From assembly GCF_007859315.1 (NCBI RefSeq), contig NZ_VOHA01000003.1, forward strand, positions 1 to 64,000: DNA of 64,000 bases, given 5' to 3'. A program made the translations under genes and the position numbers. Positions within the stretch are counted from its first letter, which is position 1. Each line of letters begins with the position of its first letter. A model generated the notes under the pieces. The model saw only the letters and a list, made by a program, of their open reading frames with translations. It did not search any database and was not told where the DNA came from. Positions 36,783 through 44,838 of the stretch are shown piece by piece. Source of the stretch: Reyranella sp. CPCC 100927 (GTDB lineage Bacteria; Pseudomonadota; Alphaproteobacteria; Reyranellales; Reyranellaceae).

Positions 36783-37268
36783 ATGGTGCTGACGTTCAGA
36801 ACGGCGATGCTTTCGGAGGGCGAAGAGGTCGGGCGCGTCATACGCGCAGCCTTCACGCCCTATATCCGCGCTTTGGGACGCGAGATTCCAGCCGACGGAT
36901 CTGCTCAGCTTGCCGAGGAGCTGCAGCGATTTGTGGCGGAACTCGAGCGCGGCGACGTCTACGTCGCGTTGGATGGCGGGCGCATCGTCGGTGCCGCCAG
37001 GACGAAACCGCAGGAGAAAGACCTCTGCATCTACCAGATTGCTGTCGATCCGGCGAGACAGGGCACCGGCGTCGGGAGCTGGCTGTTGCAGCGGATCGAC
37101 GAGGTGGCGCGAGCGCGCGGCTTTGGTGGCCTGTCGCTTGAGACCGCCGAGATGGCAGTGGCCAACATTCGCCTCTACCAGCGGCACGGCTTCGAGATCG
37201 CGAACAGCGGGCTGCCCGACCACGGGCTCGACTCTCATATCAGGGTCTACATGGTGAAGTCGTTTTAG
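36783..37268 (+). CDS. GNAT-family N-acetyltransferase
   Basis: The protein has 161 residues from ATG 36783; the open frame starts at 36726, inside the terminator region of the gene before, so the later start is preferred. The acetyl-CoA-binding core is visible: strand 4 IYQIAVDPARQGTGVGSWLLQR with the Q-x-x-G-x-G loop, then SLETAEMAVANIRLYQRHGF. It transfers an acetyl group to an unknown amine. It is probably its own transcript, beginning just after the SRPBCC terminator. The downstream neighbour is convergent. Confidence 0.83.
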   Translation: MVLTFRTAMLSEGEEVGRVIRAAFTPYIRALGREIPADGSAQLAEELQRFVAELERGDVYVALDGGRIVGAARTKPQEKDLCIYQIAVDPARQGTGVGSWLLQRIDEVARARGFGGLSLETAEMAVANIRLYQRHGFEIANSGLPDHGLDSHIRVYMVKSF

Positions 37269-37303
37269 GTCATGTCGTCCAGAGCGAAGCGAAGGGGACA
37301 TGC
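37269..37303. repeat. Degenerate half copy of the dispersed repeat
   Basis: GTCATGTCGTCCAGAGCGAAGCG follows the GNAT stop and resembles one arm of the palindrome family (GTCGTCCCGAGCGAAGCG). The inner CATGTC ... GACATG can pair. No gene is seen in the remaining 175 bases up to the AraC gene. Confidence 0.4.
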
Positions 37304-37478
37304 CTGATGCAAGCGGCGACCTCCGGCGTAGAGAGCGCATCGATTTCGTCGCGCCGCCCCGGAAGCGCTGTGCGAAGCTCGGCCAACGGCCCCATCCGCC
37401 GCCAGGAAGGCACGCCATGCATGTCGGTCGCCGCGCCATGCGTTGGTGACGCGTGCGGGCGCACTGGCGAACACCACA

Positions 37479-38252
37479 TCAGAGGCTCTGGATGTATGCT
37501 CGCGGTGCGACGCCCAGGAGGCGCTTGAACATCGTCGTAAATGCCGCGGGGTTCTCATATCCGAGATCCAGTGCGACAGTTGTGATCGACTCCTGGGCGA
37601 GCAGGCGGGGTAGCGCCGTCATAAGACAGGCCTGTTGCCGCCATTCGACAAAGCTCAGACCAGTCTCTCGGCGAAAGCCGCGGGTGAAAGCCCGTCGGCT
37701 CATTCCAAGCTCTCCAGCCCAGCGGTCGATCGTGTCCGTTGCGTTCGGTTTCAACAGAAATGCCCGGCACGCGTCAGCCAGGGCTCTGCTCATCGGCAAC
37801 GGCAGAGAGAGCGGCAACTCCGGCAGCCGCTGCAACTCGTACCGGAGCAACATCATCAATGCACCCGCGTGACTGTTGGCCTCGTAGTCCAGCGGCAGGT
37901 CGAGCGCCTTGTCGATGAGGCCGCGCACGAAGGGTGAGATACCGACGACCTGGCAGTTGCGCGGCATCTCGAGCGCCATCTCCGGACGAAGATACACGCT
38001 CTGCGTCGTCACAGCGCCGACCATTTGAACCTCGTGAAGAGTGTGGGGCGGAATCCACATGCCCTGTTGAGGCGGCATGACCCACCTGCCTTTGGGGGTC
38101 GTGAGCACGAGGAAGCCGGTGGCGCCGAAGATCAGCTGACCGCGGCGATGCCGGTGCGACCTTACGAGGGTGCCGTCGAGATACTCGTGCGCGATCACGA
38201 TGAGTGCGCGGTCGGCCGCATCGACCGAAGCGAGCGCGACATTCCTCGGCAT
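37479..38252 (-). CDS. AraC-family transcription regulator
   Basis: The 257-residue protein has an N-terminal cupin-type sensor (about 20-100: HRHRRGQLIFGATG, then GMWIPPHTLHEV) and a C-terminal pair of helix-turn-helix units (about 160-255: IDRWAGELGMSRRAFTRGFR, then ITTVALDLGYENPAAFTTMF). The His-rich cupin suggests a metal or small-molecule ligand. It is transcribed away from the two-domain dioxygenase gene, with 193 bases between them, so it may regulate that gene. Confidence 0.88.
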   Translation of the reverse strand: MPRNVALASVDAADRALIVIAHEYLDGTLVRSHRHRRGQLIFGATGFLVLTTPKGRWVMPPQQGMWIPPHTLHEVQMVGAVTTQSVYLRPEMALEMPRNCQVVGISPFVRGLIDKALDLPLDYEANSHAGALMMLLRYELQRLPELPLSLPLPMSRALADACRAFLLKPNATDTIDRWAGELGMSRRAFTRGFRRETGLSFVEWRQQACLMTALPRLLAQESITTVALDLGYENPAAFTTMFKRLLGVAPRAYIQSL

Positions 38253-38445
38253 TGGCCCACTCTCACAAGAACTGGGCCTGACGTAGGTGGCGGGCCCAGG
38301 GGTGATCCCATACGCTCGGCCAACGTACTGCGCAACCGATGTGCTTCATCGGCTGGTCGCGAGGCTCTCGGAGGGTCGGCGACAGTGTGCAGAAAGAGAT
38401 CAATCAGTTTGCCGGCGCCGCAGCCGCGGCGAAAGGAACAGGATC

Positions 38446-39444
38446 ATGGCGGACATTGCCGACAAGCCGCAGAACGTTCATTTCGCACCCCGCCGCCTCG
38501 CGCATGCGAACATCTTCGTCCGCGATCTCAAGGAGTCGTTAGCGTTCTACAGCGCCGTGTGCGGCCTGACCGAGGTCTTCGCGGAACCGGCCGTGGATAT
38601 GGTCTTCCTCTCGAATGGATCCTCGCACCATGACGTGGCTCTCATGCAGATCGCCAGGAAAGACCGGGGAGGGCGCGACGGGCGCGTTGCAACGACTCGC
38701 GGGAGCGAACCCGGTCTCAATCACCTGGGCTGGGAGATGGAAAACGAGAAGGTGCTCGTCGATGCGTACAAGCGGGCGGTGGGTCTCGACGTAGACGTCA
38801 AGCGTACGACCGACCATGGCATGTCGCACAGCGTCTATTTGTTTGATCCGGAGCGGAACTTCCAGGAGTTCTATTCGGACCAGTTGGCTGACTGGAGAGA
38901 ATTCTACAGGAACAACGTTGGACAGGCCATCTCGGGGAGCTGGGATCCGTTGGCGTCGGCGCCGTCCACGGCGGCGAACTACGATGCGAACTTCTCTCCT
39001 GAATACGTGAAGTCGGCACCGGTCCAGCCCCGCGAGATCTCGCGGGCTGGGATCATCGCAGAAGATTTCGACAAGATGCTGAGGTTCTACCGGGACGTCG
39101 GCGGTTTGAGCCTCGCCCATCTCGATGAGGCAGTCGGTGTCGCCGTCCTCATGGGCACCACTGGAAAGCCTGCGCTCTCGCTCTTCGCGCAGAGAGATGG
39201 CGAGCAGACTGGGCTCCACCACATCGGCTTCGAGGTCGTCAACGAGATCGAACTGGAGAAGCTGCACGGCGATCTGCGTCGGATCAATGACGCCGCTCCG
39301 GTCGAGATCACGGACGGCCGTGGAAAGAAGGGTGTCGTTCTGAAGAGTCCGGACGGGATACTGCTGGAATTCTTCCTGCCGACGCCCGGCCGCGCGTGGT
39401 CCGCCGAGGACGCTCGCGCGCCGAGGGACCTCTTCATCGCATAG
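38446..39444 (+). CDS. Two-module VOC-family (extradiol-type) dioxygenase
   Basis: The start is ATG 38446 after GAAAGGA, giving 332 residues. Two vicinal-oxygen-chelate modules are seen: module 1 (LAHANIFVRDLKESLAFYS to NFQEFYSD) and module 2 (SRAGIIAEDFDKMLRFYRDV to ILLEFFLP). Metal-ligand candidates are His in GLNHLGWEME and GLHHIGFEVV and Glu in QEFYSD and LLEFFLP. The layout is that of ring-cleaving extradiol dioxygenases such as catechol 2,3-dioxygenase, but the substrate is unknown. It is divergent from the AraC gene. No other aromatic ring-cleavage genes are adjacent. Confidence 0.83.
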   Translation: MADIADKPQNVHFAPRRLAHANIFVRDLKESLAFYSAVCGLTEVFAEPAVDMVFLSNGSSHHDVALMQIARKDRGGRDGRVATTRGSEPGLNHLGWEMENEKVLVDAYKRAVGLDVDVKRTTDHGMSHSVYLFDPERNFQEFYSDQLADWREFYRNNVGQAISGSWDPLASAPSTAANYDANFSPEYVKSAPVQPREISRAGIIAEDFDKMLRFYRDVGGLSLAHLDEAVGVAVLMGTTGKPALSLFAQRDGEQTGLHHIGFEVVNEIELEKLHGDLRRINDAAPVEITDGRGKKGVVLKSPDGILLEFFLPTPGRAWSAEDARAPRDLFIA

Positions 39445-40300
39445 CAAGGCCGGCGATCTATCGCTCAACCAGCGTCCATGAACATCGAAAGCACGCGCAC
39501 CGACATCACGAGGAAACCGCCGGGACGATGATCGAGCGGGAGAAAGTAGGATGCTTTCTGGAGCAAAGACAGCGCGATAGCTCCGCTACCTCCGGGCTCC
39601 TGGTGGGTATTGCAGCTGCGCAACGATTCCAGCCATTTCTCGTCAGGTGAGGGCGCAATCGCCGGATCGGATAGCACATTGAGTTGGTCACTAGAGTACA
39701 TGCCGTAGCGATATCCTGCGGCCCAAGTATGGGAACCGCGACGTTGAAGAGGGTATCAATCGGCACGGAAGTGGATATCGTGCGGGCCGGCGTGCCGGAC
39801 GCCATTCCCCTTGGAGGCTTGCTTTCTCGGTTGGCAGGAGTCGCCGCGAAACCCGGCAAATCTCGTTGAGCCCGAGATCAACCAATAGCGCATCGTGGAG
39901 CCGGGACACCGATATGTCTCCGTGTGGACGGATAGGCCGTAGGCGTCGCGCGGATCAGGGCTCTGCAGTCGAGGCCCGCGGGCGAGGTTGCGCCGTTCAT
40001 GACCATTACTATCCCCTCGGCATCGGCTGCAGGTCCTCGGGTAGGCCTATCAAGAGGCAGCGATAGCGAGCCGGCACGAGTCTTCGCGCGCTTTTGCCGT
40101 GCTGCCCCACCGCGCCGGGCAGGACTATGATGCCGACGACGATGTTCGTCTTTTTCACCCGTCTCACCGCTATCTCATTGCTCACATACCAATCAGCCCG
40201 GCCCCGGGGCTTCCGCGATCAGCAATGACGTACCTGGCGAAAATGCGCCATGATCGGTGGCAGTGCCACGTTCTGCTAGGTAAGATGAGTGTTGGGGGGA
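39445..40300. other. 856-base gene-poor junction with a pseudogene fragment
   Basis: No intact gene is supported here. The only recognisable content is the SRPBCC remnant (39741-39891). Base composition falls from the high-GC left side to a mixed, AT-richer right side near 40150-40300, consistent with a junction between old sequence and the acquired nuclease/NTPase pair. The ribosome site GGGGGGA of the nuclease gene lies at 40294-40300. Confidence 0.6.
39741..39891 (+). pseudogene. Decayed partial copy of the SRPBCC gene (3' third)
   Basis: ACGTTGAAGAGGGT through CCAATAGCGC aligns base by base with 36566-36715 of the intact SRPBCC gene, by hand over about 150 bases at roughly 80% identity. 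Both copies include the end of the gene (GAGCCCGAGATCAA, then the TAG stop). The copy has an extra base in CCCCTTGG and a TGA within CGTTGAG, so it is broken. It marks a partial duplication about 3 kb downstream of the parent. Confidence 0.8.
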
Positions 40301-40304
40301 ATGA

Positions 40305-41204
40305 ATGGAGCACTTGCGGCCCGTCGAATTGAAGGTGATCGACGAACTGTTCGGGATGAGCTCTGGCTATGTGCTCGATTTCACTAACAGAACGTTCGCC
40401 GATTTTTTTTACCGTGAAGTCGGGGTCGACATTTACGATGACGCCTATGCGATCTATGGCAGCAGCAAAGGGAAGCACCTTAGAGCCTTCCTAACGATTG
40501 GTCAGCCTCGAGCCATTGCCCGAGCCTTGGCAGCCCTTTGGGAATACCGTGAGGAGAGCAGGCTGGGTCAGGCGCAAGCCGAGACCGTTGCCAATGCGCG
40601 CCAGAGGTTAAGCGTTATTGTTGAGAGGCTCGGAGGCACTCCACTTTCGTCTTTCGATACAGCAGCTACCGAGTCGAAAGAGGAAACCAAACCGCGCATC
40701 TTCCGGGTCAACGAAGCGACACTTCGGCACCTTGAGGAGCGGTTCCTCGCACTTCATCAGATGTCTGATGAGCCGCAAATGCGCGGTTATCACTTTGAGA
40801 AGTTGTTGACTGAATTGTTCAACGCATGGGGGATGGACGCGCGTGGTGGCTTCCGTGTGGTTGGAGAACAGATCGATGGCTCGTTTCAACTCGATGGAGA
40901 CATCTACCTCCTTGAAGCGAAATGGCAGCGAGCGAAGACCGATGCCAATGCGCTGCATGCGTTCCAGGGCAAAGTCAGCGAACGTCCCGAATGGACTCGC
41001 GGGCTATTCGTTGGATTCGCTGGGTTTACGGACGTCGGTCTCCGGGCTTTTACAGCGAGGAAGATCATTCTCGCGGATGGGCTGGACATCTACGACGCTT
41101 TGGCGCGGCGTCTCTCATTTGCCGACATCATCGCCGCAAAGGTTCGTTACGCTTCGGAATATCGAAATCCTTTTCAGCGAGTAAGAAGTCTCTTCCCCCT
41201 ATGA
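40305..41204 (+). CDS. PD-(D/E)XK nuclease-like protein (Mrr-type) with novel N-terminal domain
   Basis: The protein has 299 residues from ATG 40305, with GGGGGGA just upstream. The C-terminal half is a restriction-endonuclease-like fold: helix RGYHFEKLL (E165), then IDGSFQLDGDIYLLEAKW with D191, E204 and K206 arranged as D-x12-E-x-K. This is the metal-binding core seen in Mrr-type type IV enzymes. The N-terminal half (about 1-130: LFGMSSGYVLDFTNRTFADF, then GSSKGKHLRAFL) is a separate domain I do not know precisely; it recalls domains at the N-terminus of some abortive-infection effectors. GC content is clearly lower than in the flanks. The KAP NTPase gene follows. Likely a defence effector; nuclease activity is inferred. 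Confidence 0.8.
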   Translation: MEHLRPVELKVIDELFGMSSGYVLDFTNRTFADFFYREVGVDIYDDAYAIYGSSKGKHLRAFLTIGQPRAIARALAALWEYREESRLGQAQAETVANARQRLSVIVERLGGTPLSSFDTAATESKEETKPRIFRVNEATLRHLEERFLALHQMSDEPQMRGYHFEKLLTELFNAWGMDARGGFRVVGEQIDGSFQLDGDIYLLEAKWQRAKTDANALHAFQGKVSERPEWTRGLFVGFAGFTDVGLRAFTARKIILADGLDIYDALARRLSFADIIAAKVRYASEYRNPFQRVRSLFPL

Positions 41205-41258
41205 AAGTTGTTGAGTCTTCTGTCGCGAACATCATTTAGATCGGAGTGCAAGAATAGG

Positions 41259-43466
41259 ATGACAGATGATCAAACATACTCAATTGTGGGAGACCGTGCA
41301 CTTAGCTTCGGCGATCTCGATAGGCTTGGATTTCGCGAAGTTGCCAGGCAGATCGCTACTTCGCTTATAGATCGCGCATCCGAAGATGGCTTGGTTATTG
41401 GGATCGAAGGGGCTTGGGGCTCGGGAAAGTCAAGTCTCTTGTTTCTGATTCGGGATGAGCTTGGAAAACTCCCAGGAGGGCGAGAGCCGACTGTTATTAA
41501 TTTCCGACCATGGCTTATTGGCAATCGAGATGCGCTGATCATCAGTCTATTCGGTGAGCTATCCAAGGAGCTTGATCAAGTTACCCTAAAGGCAGGTGAC
41601 GCAACTCGCATATCTGTCGCCAAAGCCAAGGAGGCGGGGGAAGCGCTCCGGCGGTTCATGGGCGCCTTAAGCAGGACTGGGACCATGATCGAGGTTGCCG
41701 GCGACGCCTCAGGATTTGGGCCAGTTAAGTGGCTGGGAAAGGCTCTCAAGGCGGCGGGGGATATTGTGGTCAAAAAGCCAACCGATCCGCAGCTCTCTGA
41801 GCTAAAGGACAAGTTGGCGAGATCGCTTCGTGAACTCGGTCATCGGTTCGTTGTTACCGTGGATGATGTAGATCGCCTGGAGCCTGCGGAGATCATCGAG
41901 ATCTTGAGGCTCGTGCGTTCGGTCGTCGACCTTCCAAACGTGATCTATTTGCTCTGTTACGATAGCCAGATCCTAGCAAATAGCATCGAGAAAGCAGCGG
42001 GCCTAGAGAGGGGGCAGTCATATCTGGAGAAGATCGTTCAGCTCACTGTGATGGTTCCTAAGCCTGAACCGTTTCAGCTCCGCCAGTGGTTTGCCGACGA
42101 ACTGTATCTAATCGCTTCGACGAAGGATGAAGATGAACTTTCAAGGTTAAAGCTTGTTGTAGATCAAGAAGGTGGTCGACAGCTGAGAACACCAAGGTCA
42201 GTTGTACGCGCACTGGATGCGGTTCGGTTTTTCTGGCCGCAACTGCGGGAGGCGAAAGCGGATCTAGCTGATCTTGTGTGGCTGCAACTTATCAAGGATG
42301 GAAATCCGGAACTCTACCGCTGGATCGAAAAATACTGCGCTACAGCCGCAGCAATTTCGTTGGGAACTGGACGCGTCGAAGAAACGGAAGTGGCGAGAGA
42401 ATGTACCTTGCTGCGCGCTGCGGTGGCAGATGGTCACTTTGATGACTTGGCTTATGGACATAATTTTGCAGGCCAGCTCCCAGGTGTTGAAGTCGACTAC
42501 TCTAAAGAAGGAAACGGCCTGAAAATATTTCAGCATGTCAGCGAACGGAAGCGAGACGAGGCCATTTGGAAAAGACGCCTCGCTAGCCCTGATCACTACC
42601 GGATCTATTTTGCGTTGGCTGGTCCGTCTCACGCGCTTACCCAAGAGAACTTTGCGTCAATATGGGCCGCAGCTGAGGCTGGTGCGGATCAAGCGGGAGT
42701 GGCGCTGCTGCACCTTCACGGCGAACGCGTGGCGGGGTCGCTCACTAAAACCGACCTCTTGCTGGAGCGCATTAAAGGTGGAACGTTCAAGGTTTTGGCG
42801 CCAAGGCAATGCGAGAACTTGCTCATTGCCTTTTCGCAAATGATGGACGAAGCGTATCGGCGCCGCTCGTTTGACCAGTTTTTGATCAGTTCGTCGTGGG
42901 ATAGAGGGCAAGCACTGATACCACTTCTCCTCACTCGTCTTGAGCCAGTACGCCGCGCCGTTGTGATCGCGGTGATGTTTGGTGAGGGTGCGGCAATCAG
43001 CTGGCTGACATCGCTATTCCGGCACGAGACATTCGCACATGGTCGCTATGGCGATCGGCAGCGTCCGGAAGGTGAGTGGTTATTTACGAACGCCGAGTTG
43101 GACAAGATCACCGAACTGATTCTCGATCGTTATCGAGCGATGTCGGCAAATGATGTGCTTGGTTGCGCTAGTCCACTTGGCCTCCTCTTCGCTTGGCAAC
43201 AGGGAGGAGATGAACATGGGCCACGCCGACTTATTGAAGCGAGCATCGCTTCAGATGAAGGCCTTGTCGAGGCGCTAGAACATTTAACAAGCCCGATAGT
43301 AAGCAGCGACAGTGGAAAGATAGACGTCTTGAGGAAGGATAATCTTGCTCCTTTTATGGATTGGCAAAGCATTACACAAAGACTTCATGCTCTGAAAAAG
43401 CATGAAGATCTCGGTGCGCGAGCTACGCGGCTTGTAATTGCTCTTGAAGACGGCACTAAGTACTAG
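41259..43466 (+). CDS. KAP-family P-loop NTPase
   Basis: The start is placed at ATG 41259 (MTDDQTYSIVG), giving 735 residues; the frame opens at 41208. Walker A is GAWGSGKSS (51-59) and Walker B VTVDDVDRLEP (D202, D203, D205), the paired-Asp form of KAP NTPases (STAND/AAA-related). FRPWLIGNRDALIISLF lies between. Many KAP proteins carry inserted membrane helices; none is visible here, so this one should be cytosolic. The rest (about 340-735) is a large helical region of unknown role. It is 54 bases downstream of the nuclease gene and shares its low GC, so the two were probably acquired together. KAP NTPases occur in several anti-phage systems (for example QatA), which supports a sensor/switch role. 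Confidence 0.85.
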   Translation: MTDDQTYSIVGDRALSFGDLDRLGFREVARQIATSLIDRASEDGLVIGIEGAWGSGKSSLLFLIRDELGKLPGGREPTVINFRPWLIGNRDALIISLFGELSKELDQVTLKAGDATRISVAKAKEAGEALRRFMGALSRTGTMIEVAGDASGFGPVKWLGKALKAAGDIVVKKPTDPQLSELKDKLARSLRELGHRFVVTVDDVDRLEPAEIIEILRLVRSVVDLPNVIYLLCYDSQILANSIEKAAGLERGQSYLEKIVQLTVMVPKPEPFQLRQWFADELYLIASTKDEDELSRLKLVVDQEGGRQLRTPRSVVRALDAVRFFWPQLREAKADLADLVWLQLIKDGNPELYRWIEKYCATAAAISLGTGRVEETEVARECTLLRAAVADGHFDDLAYGHNFAGQLPGVEVDYSKEGNGLKIFQHVSERKRDEAIWKRRLASPDHYRIYFALAGPSHALTQENFASIWAAAEAGADQAGVALLHLHGERVAGSLTKTDLLLERIKGGTFKVLAPRQCENLLIAFSQMMDEAYRRRSFDQFLISSSWDRGQALIPLLLTRLEPVRRAVVIAVMFGEGAAISWLTSLFRHETFAHGRYGDRQRPEGEWLFTNAELDKITELILDRYRAMSANDVLGCASPLGLLFAWQQGGDEHGPRRLIEASIASDEGLVEALEHLTSPIVSSDSGKIDVLRKDNLAPFMDWQSITQRLHALKKHEDLGARATRLVIALEDGTKY

Positions 43467-43504
43467 TCCGTTGTGATGTCCGGCTCTTTTATCTTTGTTT
43501 AACC

Positions 43505-44242
43505 TAAGTACCTATGCCAGGGACGATCGTCCGTGGGGCGGACCAGCGTCACCAGGCGTGGTCTACATCTACGCCCTCGACCGCAAGGCCGAGGGCGCAT
43601 CTCGCCGGCTTCAAGGGCACACTGCAGGTCGACGGCTATGCTGGCTACCGCGCGCTCGCTGAGACGGGCACGGTGGAACTGGCTTTCTGCTGGAGTCACG
43701 TGCGCCGGCGCTTCTACGAGATCGCCGCGGCTGGACCGGCGCCCATCGCCAGCCAGGCGCTGACCCGCATCGCCGAGCTCTACGCTGTCTAGGCCGACAT
43801 CCGCGGTCGCGATGCTGATGCCCGTCGTGCCGTGCGCCAGGACAGGACAAAGCCGATTCTCGACAGCTTCAAGAGCTGGCTGGGAGCCCAACTCACCGCT
43901 GTCTCGCAGAAGGCGGCGATCGCCGGTGCGATCCGCTATACGCTCTGGCGCTGGGCAGGGGTGATCTGCTTCCTCGACGACAGCCGCATCGAACTCGACT
44001 CCATCACCGTCGAGCGTGCCATCCGTCCCATTGTGCTCAATCGCAAGAACGCCCTCTTCGCCGGCTCCGATGGCGTTGGCGAGCACTGGACGATCCTCGC
44101 ATCACTTATCGAGACCTGCAAACTCAACGGCCTCGATCCTCAGGCTTGGCTCACTGACGTCTTCGGCCGTCTTGTCAGTGGCCACCCGATCAATCGCCTC
44201 GATGAACTGCTGCCCTGGGCATCCGACGCGCAAAGGGCCTAA
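43505..44242 (+). pseudogene. IS66-family transposase (TnpC) remnant, 3' part
   Basis: About the last 240 codons of an IS66 transposase remain. DDRPWGGPASPGVVYIYA starts in one frame (from 43522). A frameshift near 43595 leads to HLAGFKGTLQVDGYAGYRAL and FCWSHVRRRFYEI in the next frame. An in-frame TAG (43790-43792) interrupts it. The family end, ERAIRPIVLNRKNALFAGSD to GLDPQAWLTDV, is intact to 44242. The N-terminal half and tnpA/tnpB are absent. The remnant begins abruptly about 40 bases after the KAP gene and may mark the border of the acquired segment. Confidence 0.88.
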
Positions 44243-44282
44243 CAACAGCGCTTATAGTAGACTCATGCGTTCCAGGAAGAAG

Positions 44283-44774
44283 TCATTGCAAAGCACCCGC
44301 AAGCCAGGCCCGAAATTCCCGGCGCCGCTTGTCGTCGAACGACTCCGCCACGGCGGCGGCGTTCATGTCGGCCACCGTCACGCCCGCGAGGGATTGTCGC
44401 CAGGCATCCTCTGCCGCCAGGAAGGCACGCGCGATCGGGCAGGCCTTCCGGCAGGCCCATGGCGGCGTCGGGCAGGGGCCGCGCTGGCGGATTTCGGTGC
44501 AGCGGAAGGCGGGCTGCGGGCCCTCGATGGCCAGCACGATATCGAGCAGTGAGATCTTGGCGGCTGCGCGTCCCAGCCGGTAGCCGCCCTTCACGCCGCG
44601 GTCGGCCGTCACGATGCCGGCGCGCGAGAGCGCCTGCAGGTGCTTGGCCAGGTAGGCCGGCGGCAGCTCATGAAACTCGGCCAGCTTGGCGCCCGGCACG
44701 CTGCGCCCCTCGGGCACTGCCGCCAGCACACCGCACACATGAATGGCCCACTCGACGCCGTCGCTGATTCTCAT
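44283..44774 (-). CDS. Rrf2-family regulator with conserved cysteines
   Basis: The 163-residue protein has an N-terminal winged helix (EWAIHVCGVLAAVPEGRSV; LPPAYLAKHLQALSRAGIV; GVKGGYRLGR). A cysteine cluster (FRCTEIRQRGPC, then WACRKACPIA; about residues 91-113) of four Cys is in the place where IscR/NsrR/RsrR bind an Fe-S cluster. It likely senses redox, iron-sulfur status or nitric oxide. It is divergent from the flavoprotein gene, and two inverted-repeat operators lie in the 50-base gap, so it should control both its own gene and that enzyme. Confidence 0.87.
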   Translation of the reverse strand: MRISDGVEWAIHVCGVLAAVPEGRSVPGAKLAEFHELPPAYLAKHLQALSRAGIVTADRGVKGGYRLGRAAAKISLLDIVLAIEGPQPAFRCTEIRQRGPCPTPPWACRKACPIARAFLAAEDAWRQSLAGVTVADMNAAAVAESFDDKRRREFRAWLAGALQ

Positions 44775-44777
44775 TGC

Positions 44778-44816
44778 GGATAATCTATATCCGTATTAAA
44801 GCGGATACAAATTGTC
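44778..44816. promoter_or_regulatory. Paired inverted-repeat operators for the Rrf2 regulator
   Basis: Two dyads, GGATAATCTATATCC (44778-44792) and GGATACAAATTGTCC (44802-44816), are centred 24 bases apart in the short gap between the divergent Rrf2 and flavoprotein genes. The shared half-site GGATA/TATCC is the sort of dyad Rrf2 dimers bind. The region also holds the AT-rich bases needed for both promoters, so binding would block both. Confidence 0.65.
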
Positions 44817-44838
44817 CGTAATGGAGGATGCCGTGCGC

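Noticed and set aside
43514-44242. IS66 pieces as two small hypothetical genes
   Set aside because: Both belong to one transposase frame split by a TAG and a frameshift, so they are one pseudogene.
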